Positions 1-10,762 of a DNA stretch of 64,000 nucleotides are shown here, in pieces; the first letter of the stretch is position 1; each line of letters starts with the position of its first letter. The notes under the pieces are model-generated. The model was not told where the DNA came from, did no database searches, and was given only the letters and a program-made list of their open reading frames with translations. The DNA comes from Paralithodes platypus (lineage: Eukaryota > Arthropoda > Malacostraca > Decapoda > Lithodidae), in NCBI GenBank assembly GCA_032716605.1, contig CM064552.1, positions 13,957,518 through 14,021,517 on the forward strand. The letters run 5' to 3'. The position numbers and the translations under genes are program-made.

Positions 1-102
1 AAGGTCATAGTAGAGAGAGGGGGCGGCGAGGGTGGGAGTGGGTGGGGGGGGGGGGTTATAGTACTATCTGAGATCAACTGTACTCGCAAGGGGGCAAAGG
101 CA

Positions 103-178
103 ATTGGGAGGTAGTGTGGCAAAGCAGTACCGCACACCTGCTTGGGAGGCCCGGGTTCGATCCCCCGCCGGAGCACCA
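103..178 (+). repeat. tRNA-derived SINE head (tRNA-like)
   Basis: A pol III B box (GGTTCGATCCC) lies at 154-164, with a plausible T arm (CCGGG / CCCCG). An A-box-like TGGCAAAGCAG lies at 117-127. The 3' part ends in an encoded ACCA at 175-178. The acceptor 5' strand does not pair with the 3' strand, so this is not a functional tRNA. A tRNA-derived SINE or tRNA pseudogene is the best reading. The body downstream, to about 290, is not recognised. Confidence 0.5.
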
Positions 179-289
179 TAGGTTTATTTCCATACCCTTA
201 TGGCGGACATTAGAGGTGCGGTAGACTAGTGTCGCATGTACAGATGTATATGCTAGCACCTGGTACATTGGTTACAGACTACTATAACA

Positions 290-617
290 TCCGCATACCA
301 TTCACAGCCATTCCAACAGTACAATAGTATCCCACATGCAGCACCCCCACCCCCACACACTATTAGTAAATCAACTCACAACCATTCAGCGAACACTTTT
401 AAAATGTACAACTATTATCTCAACTCGAAAATCATCTGCAAACCTCTAGTACATAATATTTAACTGGTCAAATAGCTCTTATGCATCTCTTGCTTTGGTT
501 CTTATTATAAGTTAATATATTGTAAGTTAGAGTTAAGTTGCAAACTGCTCCTCTGTACATTTTCAACCAAAGGCTGCAATCATCAACAAACCGTTTATTT
601 ATTATTATCATTATTAA

Positions 618-650
<33 letters not shown>

Positions 651-738
651 ATTATTAATATTTTACAATACACACCAATGAACAGGTACTGTACAAGCTA
701 GATGATCGAGTGAGTTGCCTCGGCATATGCAAGCATAT
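290..738. other. No gene seen; ATT trinucleotide tract
   Basis: AT-rich spacer. An (ATT)n microsatellite with small interruptions occupies about 601-660. No coding signal is recognised. Confidence 0.6.
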
Positions 739-797
739 GAAGGCAATTAATTCGCGGCCACCCCCTCTAGGGGATCACATCGTCTGGCAATAGATAG
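738..797 (+). repeat. LINE 3' tip (GGCCACCCC...ATAGATAGAC family)
   Basis: About 55 bp match the last bases of the LINE at 60026-61145: GGCCACCCC, then GGGGATCA, then CAATAGATAGAC. The same end occurs reversed at 8152 and 17581. Only the 3' tip is present, as expected from severe 5' truncation during reverse transcription. Confidence 0.65.
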
Positions 798-799
798 AC

Positions 800-2540
800 T
801 TTTGCCAGCGTTATCTTGTGCAACAGGGGTACAACAGATTTTTGTAAGGTCTGATTATCCGTACACTTTAAAGTAATAATTGTTAATTTAAATATATCAA
901 GGTGAATCTGTGCCCGCAAGTCAATAGTCTTTAGTAATGATAAGATCAATAAAATAGTGGACACCGGTACACATTTTATGTTTTGGAAAACATCAAAGAC
1001 AAATAAAATTAACAGAAAGGCATCTCGGCTTTCCTGGAAACATACCAGTAACGAACAAATATGTACGTATCAATAAAAGTACATTATCCTACAATAACAT
1101 TATTTAATCAGTTGAGTATATAAATACATACCAGGAAACAACAAAGACAATCAAATGAACAGCGAGGTATCTCAGCTCCCCTGCAAACAAACCGGTAACG
1201 ATTTTTTCCACATGACTAGGTTCTTTGACAGCACAACAAAGAAAAAGAGAATGCAAGCGTTTACTAAAGCACCCTACGAAAAAATAAATAAAACAACGAC
1301 TCCCTTGTTCTTTTCCAGACACATGACATTTGAAAAGAAGGAGGAGGGGGGGGGGGGGAGTTGTGTATATGTTAGTGCTATGGGAGGAGAGGAGGGAGGG
1401 GTGGGGTGGGGTTGAAAAGGGTGAATTTCGTCTAAATTATTAATTCTTAAAATTCTCCTGGGTTAGAGAAATAAGTTAAATTAAAGGGCTATATCTAATT
1501 ATGAGGAATAGGAAAGGAGGAGAAGAGGGAGGGGGAGAAAATGGGGTATATGCCCTCACTATTTACATTTCGTCTTGGTTAATAGAGAAGAATAAGTAAA
1601 ATATTAAAAGCCGATATTTAGCTGTGGGGGGAGATGTGCGTGTGTGTGTGTGGTTGGGGGAGGGGGGGGGGGGGGGGGCGACAGAATGTCGTCTATATTC
1701 TTACTTCCTATATGTTACCGAACCTCGATTAATAGAATACGTAAGTAACCTTGGCTATGTCTCAGAAACTCGTTAACATCAGGATCTCGAGCATTATAAC
1801 AACAATCGGTTCTTTCGTCTGTATTCGATGTGGGAAGGGAGGCGAGAAGGAAAGGGTTGCATGGGAAGATATACAAAAGAGAATGAATTATGGAACCTAT
1901 TTTTTTTTTCAAGTTGTCCCTTTGCGAGGCTATTTTATCCAGAGTTGATAAACATATAGATAAAGAGATCGATGATGAAATAGATAGGTGGACATCTAGA
2001 TAGATAAATGATACAATGGACGGTAATTGCATTATTGTGGTGGCATATAGTGGGTAGGAATGGTACAATTAAACATATGCATTAAGTAATTTAACATGTT
2101 AATAATACACGACGGTTATATTACAAACACATAATTTGCCAATGTTTGTACCTTGTGGCTAATTATCGACTACAATAACCACGGAACTATTACATTCAGG
2201 CTAAAACAAAATAATACATATTAATAATTATTAAATTAATAATTAATGTTGAAGATGATAAGAAATAAAGGAAAGCAGGGGGAAGGAACGAAACCTGAAG
2301 GCATATGTAGGGAAGGGAGACAAAACAAATCGCAGACAAATGTAAATCGAAAGCTATGGGATGAAAGAAAGCACGGGAAAGTTTAGGGATATGACAAATT
2401 CAGAAACAGGCAAACAAGAAAGTAAACAGGAATTGGGAGAATGAGAAAGAAGGAAAACCGAAACCGACAAACTAAGTTAAAAACAGATTGAGAGATAGGT
2501 GTTTAGATAGTTATATAGACAGTAGATAGATACTTACCTA
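800..2540. other. Intergenic, no recognisable gene
   Basis: Short open frames here have no family resemblance. The stretch has G-rich runs (about 1343-1360, 1385-1415, 1657-1678), a short GT run near 1640 and purine-rich stretches at 1500-1560 and 2260-2500. Confidence 0.55.
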
Positions 2541-3180
2541 CCTAGTGTTTACCTAGTGAGAGCTGCTTCCTCCAATTATGTTTGCTGACGGTGCTTGATG
2601 GACTTGACAATTCGAGGGAGCAGCTCTTTCCCCGGCGAAACATACCTTACCAAGCACCGTTTTCAGAAGATTGTCCAACGCTCTCTTCAAGACTTCCGTT
2701 GACACATCCATCAGGTTGCTCTCGTTCTCTGGCATTTGTTGAAGAGACTAGGACCCCTATTTGTCAAGCAGGCATCTCTTAGTGTTGCCCAGAGATCCAC
2801 ACTTTAGGGGTGGGATGTTACATTTCCTACCCCTGTCGCTCCAGTTTCATGATTGTGGTGTGTAGGTTTAGCACTAGTCCTTCAATAGCTTACCATGTGC
2901 AGAATACTAGATACCATTCTTCTTTGCTCCCGTGAGTAGAGGTTAAGTAACTTCAGCCGATCCCAGTAGTGAGGAGGTTTTACCGAGCTGATATGGGATG
3001 TAAAGTTTCTTTGAATACTATTCTAGTTCATATATTCATCCTATTTTGTGCTTAGCGCACTGCAATACTCCAGTCCTGGGATTACCAATAATTTGAAAAG
3101 CAATATCATTGGCCGTTCTTCTCGTATCTAGAAAGTGCGTAGATTCCAACCTGCTAGTTTCTTAACCGCTACTGAATTGA
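2540..3180 (-). pseudogene. Degenerate LINE, C-terminal RT-associated region
   Basis: Read on the minus strand, 3180 to 2540, this resembles the region downstream of the reverse transcriptase palm in Jockey/CR1-like LINEs. One piece reads LLFKLLVIPGLEYCSALS (about 3050-3115), matching the conserved PxLEYCS block. A second reads PPHYWDRLKLLNLYSREQRR (about 2925-2985), matching the YWxRLxxLxLYSxxRRR block. A third reads STEVLKRALDNLLKTV (about 2665-2715), matching the terminal DNFLxTxPD-type block. Stops and frameshifts separate the pieces and no palm motif is seen, so this is an old 5'-truncated copy. The family name is not determined. Confidence 0.6.
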
Positions 3181-3228
3181 CATGATGATGTCCGTTGAAG
3201 GATGCATTTTCAGACATTATTAAGATAT

Positions 3229-3416
3229 TTAACCCATTCAGAACCGGTGACATACTATTAATTATATTCTGGCAACTATTGGATGATTTGATTTAGCTTA
3301 GGAAGAACCTCTAACCATTTAAAGGCTACAAACTATCTCAATCCTTAGCTGAATAGAATCGTCTAATAGTTACCAGAATATCATGAAAAGGTGCGTCACT
3401 ATACTGAATGGGTTAA
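3229..3416. mobile_element. Fold-back TTAACCC MITE (family E), complete
   Basis: The element is 188 bp and bounded by TTAA at both ends. The left end reads TTAACCCATTCAGAACCGGT and the right end ACTGAATGGGTTAA. Internal arms (TCTGGCAACTATTGGATGAT / ATCGTCTAATAGTTACCAGA) pair, so it is a small fold-back element. Related copies lie at 36198-36412 and 39910-40125, with right halves near 5930-6000 and 59040-59128. TTAA plus CCC termini are piggyBac-like. No coding capacity. Confidence 0.7.
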
Positions 3417-3509
3417 TATCTGCTTCTGTGGGATTGGCGGGAGGGACTTCTGTGTTTTCTTAATAGTTCTATATATCCTCCATATCTTTCTAGCTAGAAT
3501 TGTTCGTTA

Positions 3510-3845
3510 TTAAGGTGAGGTTTTTAGTTGATTCCCTAGACTTCCATCAAGCTTAACATTACTCCCCCTTGACCCCCTTTCAAGATAAATTTGTACATTT
3601 TTCGGTAGAAAAATGTCCCGGCCGAAGGCCGGTTCCCCTCAAATTACAGGCTCGCTATCGCTCGCCAGGAAAAAATCGACACCTAAATGGCACGAATGGT
3701 CTTAAAATTGACAGAATTGGGGCGAGGGTCCTTAAAATCGCCAAACTAATGGGGCAAGCGTCTCTAAATCTCACAAGCAATGGGGCTAAACATGAGGGAG
3801 AAAGAGGTTCAGAAAAAAATACTTCATGTGGAAATCTCCCCTTAA
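3510..3845 (-). mobile_element. TTAA-bounded MITE family A, copy A1
   Basis: A 336-bp copy from TTAA (3510) to CTCCCCTTAA (3845). Read on the minus strand it has three to four diverged copies of a 30-32-bp repeat (GCCCCATTAGTTTGGCGAT and variants), the direct repeat GCGAGC-GATA-GCGAGC, a CCGGCC/GGCCGG hairpin and an ACATTTTTC/GAAAAATGT hairpin. It has no coding capacity. The open frame across it recurs in other copies only because the element does. Confidence 0.8.
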
Positions 3846-3865
3846 AGTGCATGTTACCTATATAT

Positions 3866-3894
3866 AGAGAGAGAGAGAGCGAGAGAGAGAGAGT
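3866..3894. repeat. GA microsatellite
   Basis: Short GA run with one C interruption, directly after MITE A1, followed by a G run. Confidence 0.9.
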
Positions 3895-4209
3895 GGGGTG
3901 GGGGGGGGGCACCAAACAACAGGCACCATAAATGTCAGGTGTCGCGGGTAGACTCAGTGCCAGGGAGGGGGAGGAATAGCTGGATGGGGGCGAAGGAAGA
4001 AAGGGGGGGGGGGAGGAACACAAATAGGAATAGGAGGGGAAGGAGGAGAAGGAAGGCGGGGAGAGGTAGAAAAGGAATAAGAAAGGGCAGATAAATAACA
4101 CGGGAAGAAGGAATGGGAGGGAGGATTAGTAAAAGGAGAAATGGGAGGCCTACAAAAAGGGAGGAGAAAGACTAAGAGGAGGGTGAAAAGGAAAAACATG
4201 TGTGTGTGT

Positions 4210-4211
<2 letters not shown>

Positions 4212-4292
<81 letters not shown>
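4212..4292. repeat. (GA)n microsatellite
   Basis: About 40 uninterrupted GA units, preceded by a short GT run. Confidence 0.97.
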
Positions 4293-4296
<4 letters not shown>

Positions 4297-4299
4297 TGT

Positions 4300-5374
4300 C
4301 AGGTACGGTTCGGGTGGAAGGGAAATATAGGGAAGGGAGAGAGGCAAACGGAACAGAAAAACAAATACTGAATAACTAGGGAGATAAAGAAGTGAACAAA
4401 AATGACTATATAGAACAACAAGGGCAAAATGAGGACAATAGAGGAAAAGCAGGTAAAGAGAAAGAAACTGAAGAATGAACAAATTCAAGAGGTTACGGAA
4501 TATGGAAGAAAATAATAATGTAAGAATAATAGAAAAGTTAAGAAATGTAACAACTAAAAACAATGATAAGTTCAGGATACTTGAAAACAATATACTTTAT
4601 ATGTATAAATAATAGAAAACTAAATAAAAACAAAACATGAAAAATGAGAAGTTAAGAAGACTGGGAAAAAATATATAATGACAAACAAAAGTACTTGAAG
4701 GAATAATGAGGAATAATTAACATAAATATGAAACTAAACACCAAATAGTAAAATAAGTATAAATGATGAGAAGATGATAAACACAAAACAAAGAATAGAA
4801 GCGAAGACAAAAGATAAATAAACTGGACAGAATAAACTAATACACGAGAAGGAAAGGGAAAACACCGTAAATAAGAAAGAAAGAAGAATAAATAAGAAAA
4901 TACGCGAAAAAGAAAAGATAGTGAAATGGGCAGAAAAATTAGGACATGGAAATGATCAAATACAAACAAATATAACATAACAAATAAGAACCAGACCAGA
5001 TGGCTGGAGTAAAGTAGGAAAGAAGAGCAATTGGACAGAGGAAGAACAAGCGGAGAAGTGAGAAGTACAGTAGAAGACTGAGAGTTCTCGGGCTCAACCA
5101 AGTTGCTTCATTGTTACAAATAAGAAAAGATGCTAGCTAGTAATATATTGAATATGACTGAAGGGTAACTATCACAAACAAAAGGCCAAACAAGGGAAAT
5201 AAAGGTACGTAAAAGAAAATATCATTAGAGTGATGAATCATATTATTATGCAACAAATAAAGGAGACAGAGGAATTAGGGGATTAAACTAAGAGAAAGAG
5301 ACGCGGTTACAGGAGACAAAGAAGCAGAGTTAATTTAGAAGTAAATATTGGGGAGGAGTGAACAAAGAACAAGG

Positions 5375-5378
<4 letters not shown>
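4300..5378. other. Purine-rich spacer, no gene
   Basis: A/G-rich on the plus strand. Minus-strand frames here translate to L/S/F-rich low-complexity peptides with no conserved residues. Confidence 0.6.

Positions 5379-5471
<93 letters not shown>
5379..5471. repeat. (GA)n microsatellite
   Basis: About 46 perfect GA units. Confidence 0.97.
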
Positions 5472-5472
<1 letters not shown>

Positions 5473-5596
5473 AGGTAGCCAGTGCGACAATAGGGATAGT
5501 GAGGAAATAGGCGAAATGGGGAACTGCAGAAAAGCGACCGAGAACTAGATGAAAAGTTGGAAGCGTTGGAGAATACTAATACGGAGAATAATAGAC

Positions 5597-5729
<133 letters not shown>

Positions 5730-5924
5730 TTGACTGGTTACAGTATTGGACGTGGCTAGTAACCTGGATAAACGCGTTCGATTCGTGTTACTTCTAACAA
5801 AATGGAAATGGAATTTTCTTTAAATTTCGATATCATAACACGATTTTTTAGGGAATAGAATAGATCTAAGGGAATGTAAATAATAGTTGAGATTACTGTC
5901 ACAGCTTTGTTTACTATAGATCCA

Positions 5925-6000
5925 TCCTAACTTGTATATAATTGTCGAATGCTAGCCAGACACAAAAATGAAAATCAAGGCACTGTACTGAAGGGGTTAA
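5925..6000. mobile_element. Family E fold-back MITE, right half
   Basis: Contains ATTGTCGAATGCTAGCCAGA and ends CTGTACTGAAGGGGTTAA at 6000, matching the right arm of the elements at 3229 and 36198. A clear left end is not visible. Confidence 0.5.
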
Positions 6001-6232
6001 ATTCGTGTAGTACCTTAGTTTAAGCACTCCACCTACACCTATCTGCATACCATAACGAAAATACGGTCGACATCATTACCATGATTGTGTGAATTTAGAG
6101 AGGTTGCTCCACATACGAACATAAGGAGTGAAAACACATGGATAAACAAGGAAAGGCAACGAAGATAAGAAAAGTAAATGGATGTAAAGGATAGGAAGTA
6201 CAAGGAAAATTAAATAATTTAAAAACTAGAAG

Positions 6233-6275
6233 GGCACTCGGGAGAGCGCATACCTCCACCTACGCTGCCGGATGA
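6233..6275 (+). repeat. Fragment of RTE-like 3' repeat
   Basis: GGGCACTCGGGAGAGCGCAT then ACCTCCACCTACGCT matches the start of the repeat at 16681-17030. Confidence 0.45.
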
Positions 6276-6949
6276 ATGCAAACAAACTGACAAATGCAAA
6301 CAGGAGTGAGAGAACATATTGAAGGAGGCGCTCAGGAAAAGGATGAAGTAAAGATTGAAGGACCGACTGAAAGTGAGGACAAATGTCTAGGTATTAGAAA
6401 GGAGAGACATACTGACACAACAAGTTTGAGAGAAAGATACAGACAAGCAAAGGCAGATAACAGACAAAAGAAACAGGAATCAGGACAAAAGTGAGAGGGA
6501 TATACTGAAGGAGAGGAAATACAAGCCAAATGGCCTATGTAGTAAACAGGAGAATCATACAGACAACACAAATGAGTGAGAGAGATATTATATAGACAGG
6601 GAGACAGAGGAAAGAGGCCAGTTTGAAAAGCACACTATGGAAAAGGATGAAGTGAAGATTGGAGGACTGGAGGTGAGGAAAGGATAGCCAAGTAGACTGG
6701 AGAGACATACAGGCACATTTATAGCGAAAGCAATTGTAGACACCAATCGAGCAGGGAAATACCCAGGGGAGGCCTCATGGGCATGTGATAAGGAGTTGCT
6801 GGACCTCCTGTATAATTTGTCTGGCTGCCTTCACTGTTTCTGTTTGTGTATCACCTGTACATAGTTATCCAGCTAGCTATCTCAAGCACCTCCTTCTCCT
6901 ATACATTTCACTACACTAAGCAAGCACACCACACACACAAGTTTAATTT

Positions 6950-7046
6950 GGCTGTCTCACTCTTTCAACCTTGGGGCAGACACTTGTTACAGGCATTTTT
7001 GCCTTTTGTCTCCTTCATATACATAGACAAAAGTATATAGATAAAA
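6950..7046 (+). repeat. Retroposed repeat (CTCTTTCAAC ... GCCTTTTGTCTCC)
   Basis: About 90 bp share order and sequence with the insertion at 48271-48410: CACTCTTTCAAC, then GGCAGACACTTGTTACAGGC, then TGCCTTTTG, CTCC and ACATAGA followed by an A-rich tail. It is probably the 3' part of a SINE or LINE. Confidence 0.5.
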
Positions 7047-7188
7047 ACAAACAAGGCAGATAACAGACAGAAAAAAAAAGAAAAAAAATGTAGACTGAAG
7101 GACATGATGAAGGCCATACTGAAAGAGAGGAAACTCAAACCAAGTGGCAGGGGTATTAGAAAGGAGAGACCTACAGACACAACATAAT

Positions 7189-7191
<3 letters not shown>

Positions 7192-7238
<47 letters not shown>

Positions 7239-7289
7239 GAGAGAGAGAGAGAGGAGAGAGAGAGAGAAGAGAGAGAGAGGAGAGAGGAG

Positions 7290-7327
<38 letters not shown>

Positions 7328-7341
7328 GAGAGAGAGGAGAG

Positions 7342-7402
<61 letters not shown>
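7192..7402. repeat. Interrupted (GA)n microsatellite
   Basis: About 210 bp of GA with many GGA interruptions. It sits inside one unit of the purine-rich repeat block. Confidence 0.95.
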
Positions 7403-7407
<5 letters not shown>

Positions 7408-8039
7408 TGAGAAGAAACACTAAAGGAGACACAGAGGGAACAGATGAAATAAGGATTTAAGGATAGACTGATGGAGAGAAAAGTCAAGCAAAGTATCCTG
7501 GGTAGTATAAAGGAGAGACATTCATGCACAACGAGTGAGAGAGAGAGATAGACACAAACAAACAGTCAGGGTTGAGAAGACAAACTGAAGGACACATTGA
7601 GGGAGATGGTGAAGGAATGATTGAAGGACAGAATGAAAGAGAGGAGAGGAAAGCCAAGTAGACAGAAAAGACCTGCATACACAATATAGCCGGAGAGATC
7701 TATAGACAGACAAGCAGCCGGGAAGATAAAGGATCAGGAAAAGAGTGAGAGGGACAGCCTGAAGGACATAATGAAGGACAGACCGAAGGAGAGGAAAGGC
7801 AAGCCAAGTGGCCTGGGTACCGGTAGTAGAAAGGAGAGACATACAGACACAACATATGGCCCGGGTGAGACATGTGGCGTGCGAGGAGTGGCATGGATAG
7901 GGCACGGACAGATACAACCAGATGGACACTTCTTAGGAACGGGTAAACAAGGATGTAACTAGATACGATAACCATTTCATTTCTGTAACAGTATTTGATC
8001 GACATAGTTTACGTAAATCATACGCAAACCAAATATAAT

Positions 8040-8068
8040 ATAACCTAACCTAGCCTAACCTTTCCTAA
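8040..8068. repeat. Short CCTAA-type run
   Basis: A few AACCT(A) pentamers with substitutions (TAACCTAACCTAGCCTAACC). They resemble the arthropod telomere repeat but are too short to mean much. Confidence 0.5.
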
Positions 8069-8151
8069 GAACAGTATAATAGTTCAGTGACCCATACCCG
8101 ATATACTTTTTTCCAGAGGAAGCAACATATTGTCGCCAAAATTCAATAATA

Positions 8152-8352
8152 TCATCTATCTATCTATCTATTGCCTGACGCCGTGATCCCCGAAGGGGTG
8201 GCCACGAACGAACCGCCCCCATGCACCTCTGTCCCCAGTCAGTCGACGCCCCTCCCCCCAACTAGCACCGCCTTCGTTCATATACTTCCTCACTCCATCC
8301 TTCCACCTCTCCTTCGGTCTACCTCTCCCTCTCTGTCCCTCCATCTCGCTCT
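8152..8352 (-). pseudogene. LINE 3' end, same family as 60 kb copy
   Basis: On the minus strand this encodes the extreme C-terminus of a LINE reverse transcriptase polyprotein. It reads GQRGRGRPKERWKDGVRKYM, then an RGAWGRFVRGHPFGDHG-type tail, and ends at the GGGGATCACGGCGTCAGGCA end followed by a TAGA microsatellite tail (8152-8172 read in reverse). Only about 200 bp are present (5' truncation). The same terminus is at 17581 and 61145. Confidence 0.7.
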
Positions 8353-8697
8353 CGTATCATACGGATTTTATTTCGTGCAAATTAAAAATATATTAAATCT
8401 CATATTTCAGCTTAGGTACTTTTAATAGTAGAAGACAGGCAATAGTATCAATTATATGGCCTATTACATTTATGTCACCGGTTAGCAGGGGAGTTTTCAG
8501 CATGTGAATTTTAAATGTTTAAAAATATTCATCGACCTCTGATTGTGCAACATGTATCATAATATTAATATAAGTATTTGAAGGTAGTTAACATGAAGCT
8601 ATAAAATTTGAATTCAATTGAAATGGTTAAATGTTGTACCGGTACTATATTTGATGGTAAGAGGATAGCATACCGGTACTGATGAACATATTATATA
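8353..8697. other. AT-rich spacer
   Basis: No gene or repeat recognised. It ends in a short TA run and T run that lead into the next MITE. Confidence 0.6.
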
Positions 8698-8998
8698 TAT
8701 TTTTTTTTCCTGGACCCACTTCTACCTCATGTTTAGCTTCATTGGTCTTGAAATGTTAGTGCATTCGTCCCATTAGTTTGGCGATTTAAAGACCTTTCGC
8801 ACCATTTAGGTGTAATTTTTTTCCTAGCGAGCGATAGCAAACCTGCAATTTAGGAAGAACCGGCATATGGCCAGGTGATTTTCTACCTAAAATGCACAAA
8901 TCTATCTCGGAGGGGGGTCTCGGGGTATTTTTTGGTCTAGGGACGAAACTAAAACAAACAAATTAATATAAATATAAACAAGTAAATACAAATCTCTA
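8698..8998 (+). mobile_element. MITE family A, copy A2 (diverged)
   Basis: Recognisable from CCTCATGTTTAGCTTCATTG through TAGCGAGCGATAGC to GGTCTAGGGACGAAAC. The GC hairpin is eroded (CCGGCATATGGCCAGG). It lacks a clean left TTAA and abuts copy A3 head-to-tail in the same orientation. Confidence 0.7.
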
Positions 8999-9321
8999 AT
9001 GGGGAGATTTCCACTTGAGGGATTTTTTTCTTGACCCCTTTCTCCCTCATGTTTAGCCCCATTGCTTTTGATATTATAAAAAGTTTGCCCCATTAGTTTA
9101 GCGATTTTAAGAACTTTCACCCCATATTAAGACCTTTCGTGCAATTCAGGTGTCGATTTTATCCTGGCGAGCGATAGCGAGCCTGTAATTTAAGAGGAAC
9201 CGGCCTTTGGCCGGGACATTTTTCTACCGAAAAATGTAAAATTTATCTTGAAAGGGACTCAAGGGGGTGTAATTTTAAGCTTGATGGAGGTCTAGGGAAC
9301 AAACTAAATACCTCCCCTTAA
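8997..9321 (+). mobile_element. MITE family A, copy A3
   Basis: From TAATGGGGAG (left TTAA mutated) to CCTCCCCTTAA at 9321, with the full internal module including hairpins CCGGCC-TTT-GGCCGG and ACATTTTTC-TACC-GAAAAATGT. It sits directly after copy A2. Confidence 0.8.
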
Positions 9322-9329
9322 TTGAACTA

Positions 9330-10720
9330 TGCAAGGATTTCGGTTGACAGGAATGGAGAGAAAGGATAAACAGTGGAAATAAAAAGGGAATAAAGGGAAA
9401 TGGGAAAACAAAGCCGAGAAAGGAGAGAATACAGATAGGGAAGGCAATGGCAGTCAAGGTCAGGAAAGGATAAAAGGGGCTAGTGGAAAGAAATCATAGG
9501 TAGGGAAAATAGAGAAGGAAGACGAAATACCAGGAAAAGGTAGTACAAGGAAATAAGAGGAAAAAGGAAGAAATACAAATAAGTACATGGATCGCAAGAC
9601 AATTAGAAAATGAATTCCAAATTAATGAGTGGCATAACAGGGAAAAGGGTGTATGAACGAAATATAAAGGAGACAATGAAAGAATAGCTAACTGAAGGGA
9701 GGACAAGGGAAGCGAAGGAAAGGGGGAAACATATGAATAGGGAACAGGAACAAATAGGGAAGACAAAGAAAGAAAAGCTAGGAAAGATAAACACAATTAA
9801 AAACAAAATTTGAAATTAAAAGAGAGGCATGAGAGGGGAAGGGAAAACAACGAAAGGATAGGAAAGGAAGGGAAGAGAAAGGAAACAGAAAACAAGGAAA
9901 AGAAAAGGGAACACAAGGAAAGTGAAGGCACGAAAATAACGAGGGAAAACAAGGAAAGAAAAGACAATTAATATAAACGGAAAAAAAGGAGTGAAGGAAA
10001 GGAATAGGAAAACATGGAATTAAATATTGAAGAACAGGAGAGTGACAGGAAGGGAAAGCAAGGAATGAGAATGGACGGAAAATAATAATGAAAGGGAAAG
10101 GAAGGAGAGAGAAATCGTGGAAATGAAAGAGAAGGGAAGGACTAAGAGAAGAGGGAAAGAAAGGGGGTAAAACAAGGATAGGGAAGGAAAAGCGGGAACA
10201 CAAGGAAACGGGAAGGAAATTAAAGAGAAGGAAAAGAAAACAAGGAGTTGGAAGTCAAAAAAAGGAGAGAGGGTAAAAAAGAATAGGGAAGGAAGAAAGG
10301 GAAAGGAGAGATATAACGTGGAAAGGAAAAGGGAATGGAAGGAAAGCGAACGAAAATAAAAGGAGAAGGACAACATGAAAGGAGAGGAGAGAGAAAACAA
10401 GGCTAGGGAAAGAAGTAAAGGGAAGGGGAGGGGAGGAACTAGGAGGAAAAGACAATGAGAGGGAAAAGTAGGATAGGAAAAGAGGGAAAACAAGGAAAAT
10501 AGAAGAGAAGGGGAAAAAGGAGAGGGAAGAAAAAGAAAGGGGAGCCAAGGGAAAACATGGAATGGAAAGGAAAAGAGGGAAAAGAAGAATGGGAAAGGAA
10601 GGAAAGGAGAGGAGAGATAACACAAGGAAAAGGAAAAGTGGAGAGAAGGAAAAGGAAGGAGAGAAGAAGGAAAAGGAAAGGGAACGAAAGTGGGCAGAAG
10701 ACAGTTGACATAAAAGCGAC
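9330..10720. repeat. 1.4-kb purine-rich tract
   Basis: The plus strand is overwhelmingly A and G in irregular GGAAA/GGGAA clusters, with no fixed period that I can see. The minus strand is therefore almost all C/T and gives long F/S/L/P-rich open frames (up to about 240 codons). These lack any conserved domain and should not be called genes. Confidence 0.75.
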
Positions 10721-10762
10721 TCCGGCTGTTATCTGATCCCAACAAAAACTGCTATACATGAA

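Larger units (their letters stand above)
6290..7960. repeat. Diverged purine-rich long-period repeat block
   Basis: Several copies of a loosely conserved unit. Its best-kept part is GGAAAGGCAAGCCAAGTGGC ... TATTAGAAAGGAGAGACATA ... CAGACACAACA. Copies are visible near 6395, 6510, 6690, 7135, 7490, 7650 and 7800. Spacing varies from about 120 to 350 bp and some copies carry GA expansions. The plus strand is strongly purine-rich. No coding function is supported. Confidence 0.55.

Noticed and set aside
3569..3931. Recurring peptide (LKLQARYRSPGKNRHLNGT) seen in several places
   Set aside because: It is the translation of MITE family A and recurs only because the element does. Frames are broken differently in each copy.
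10020..10745. 241-codon S/F/L/P-rich minus frame
   Set aside because: Pure translation of a purine-rich tract, with no conserved residues and several overlapping frames equally open.
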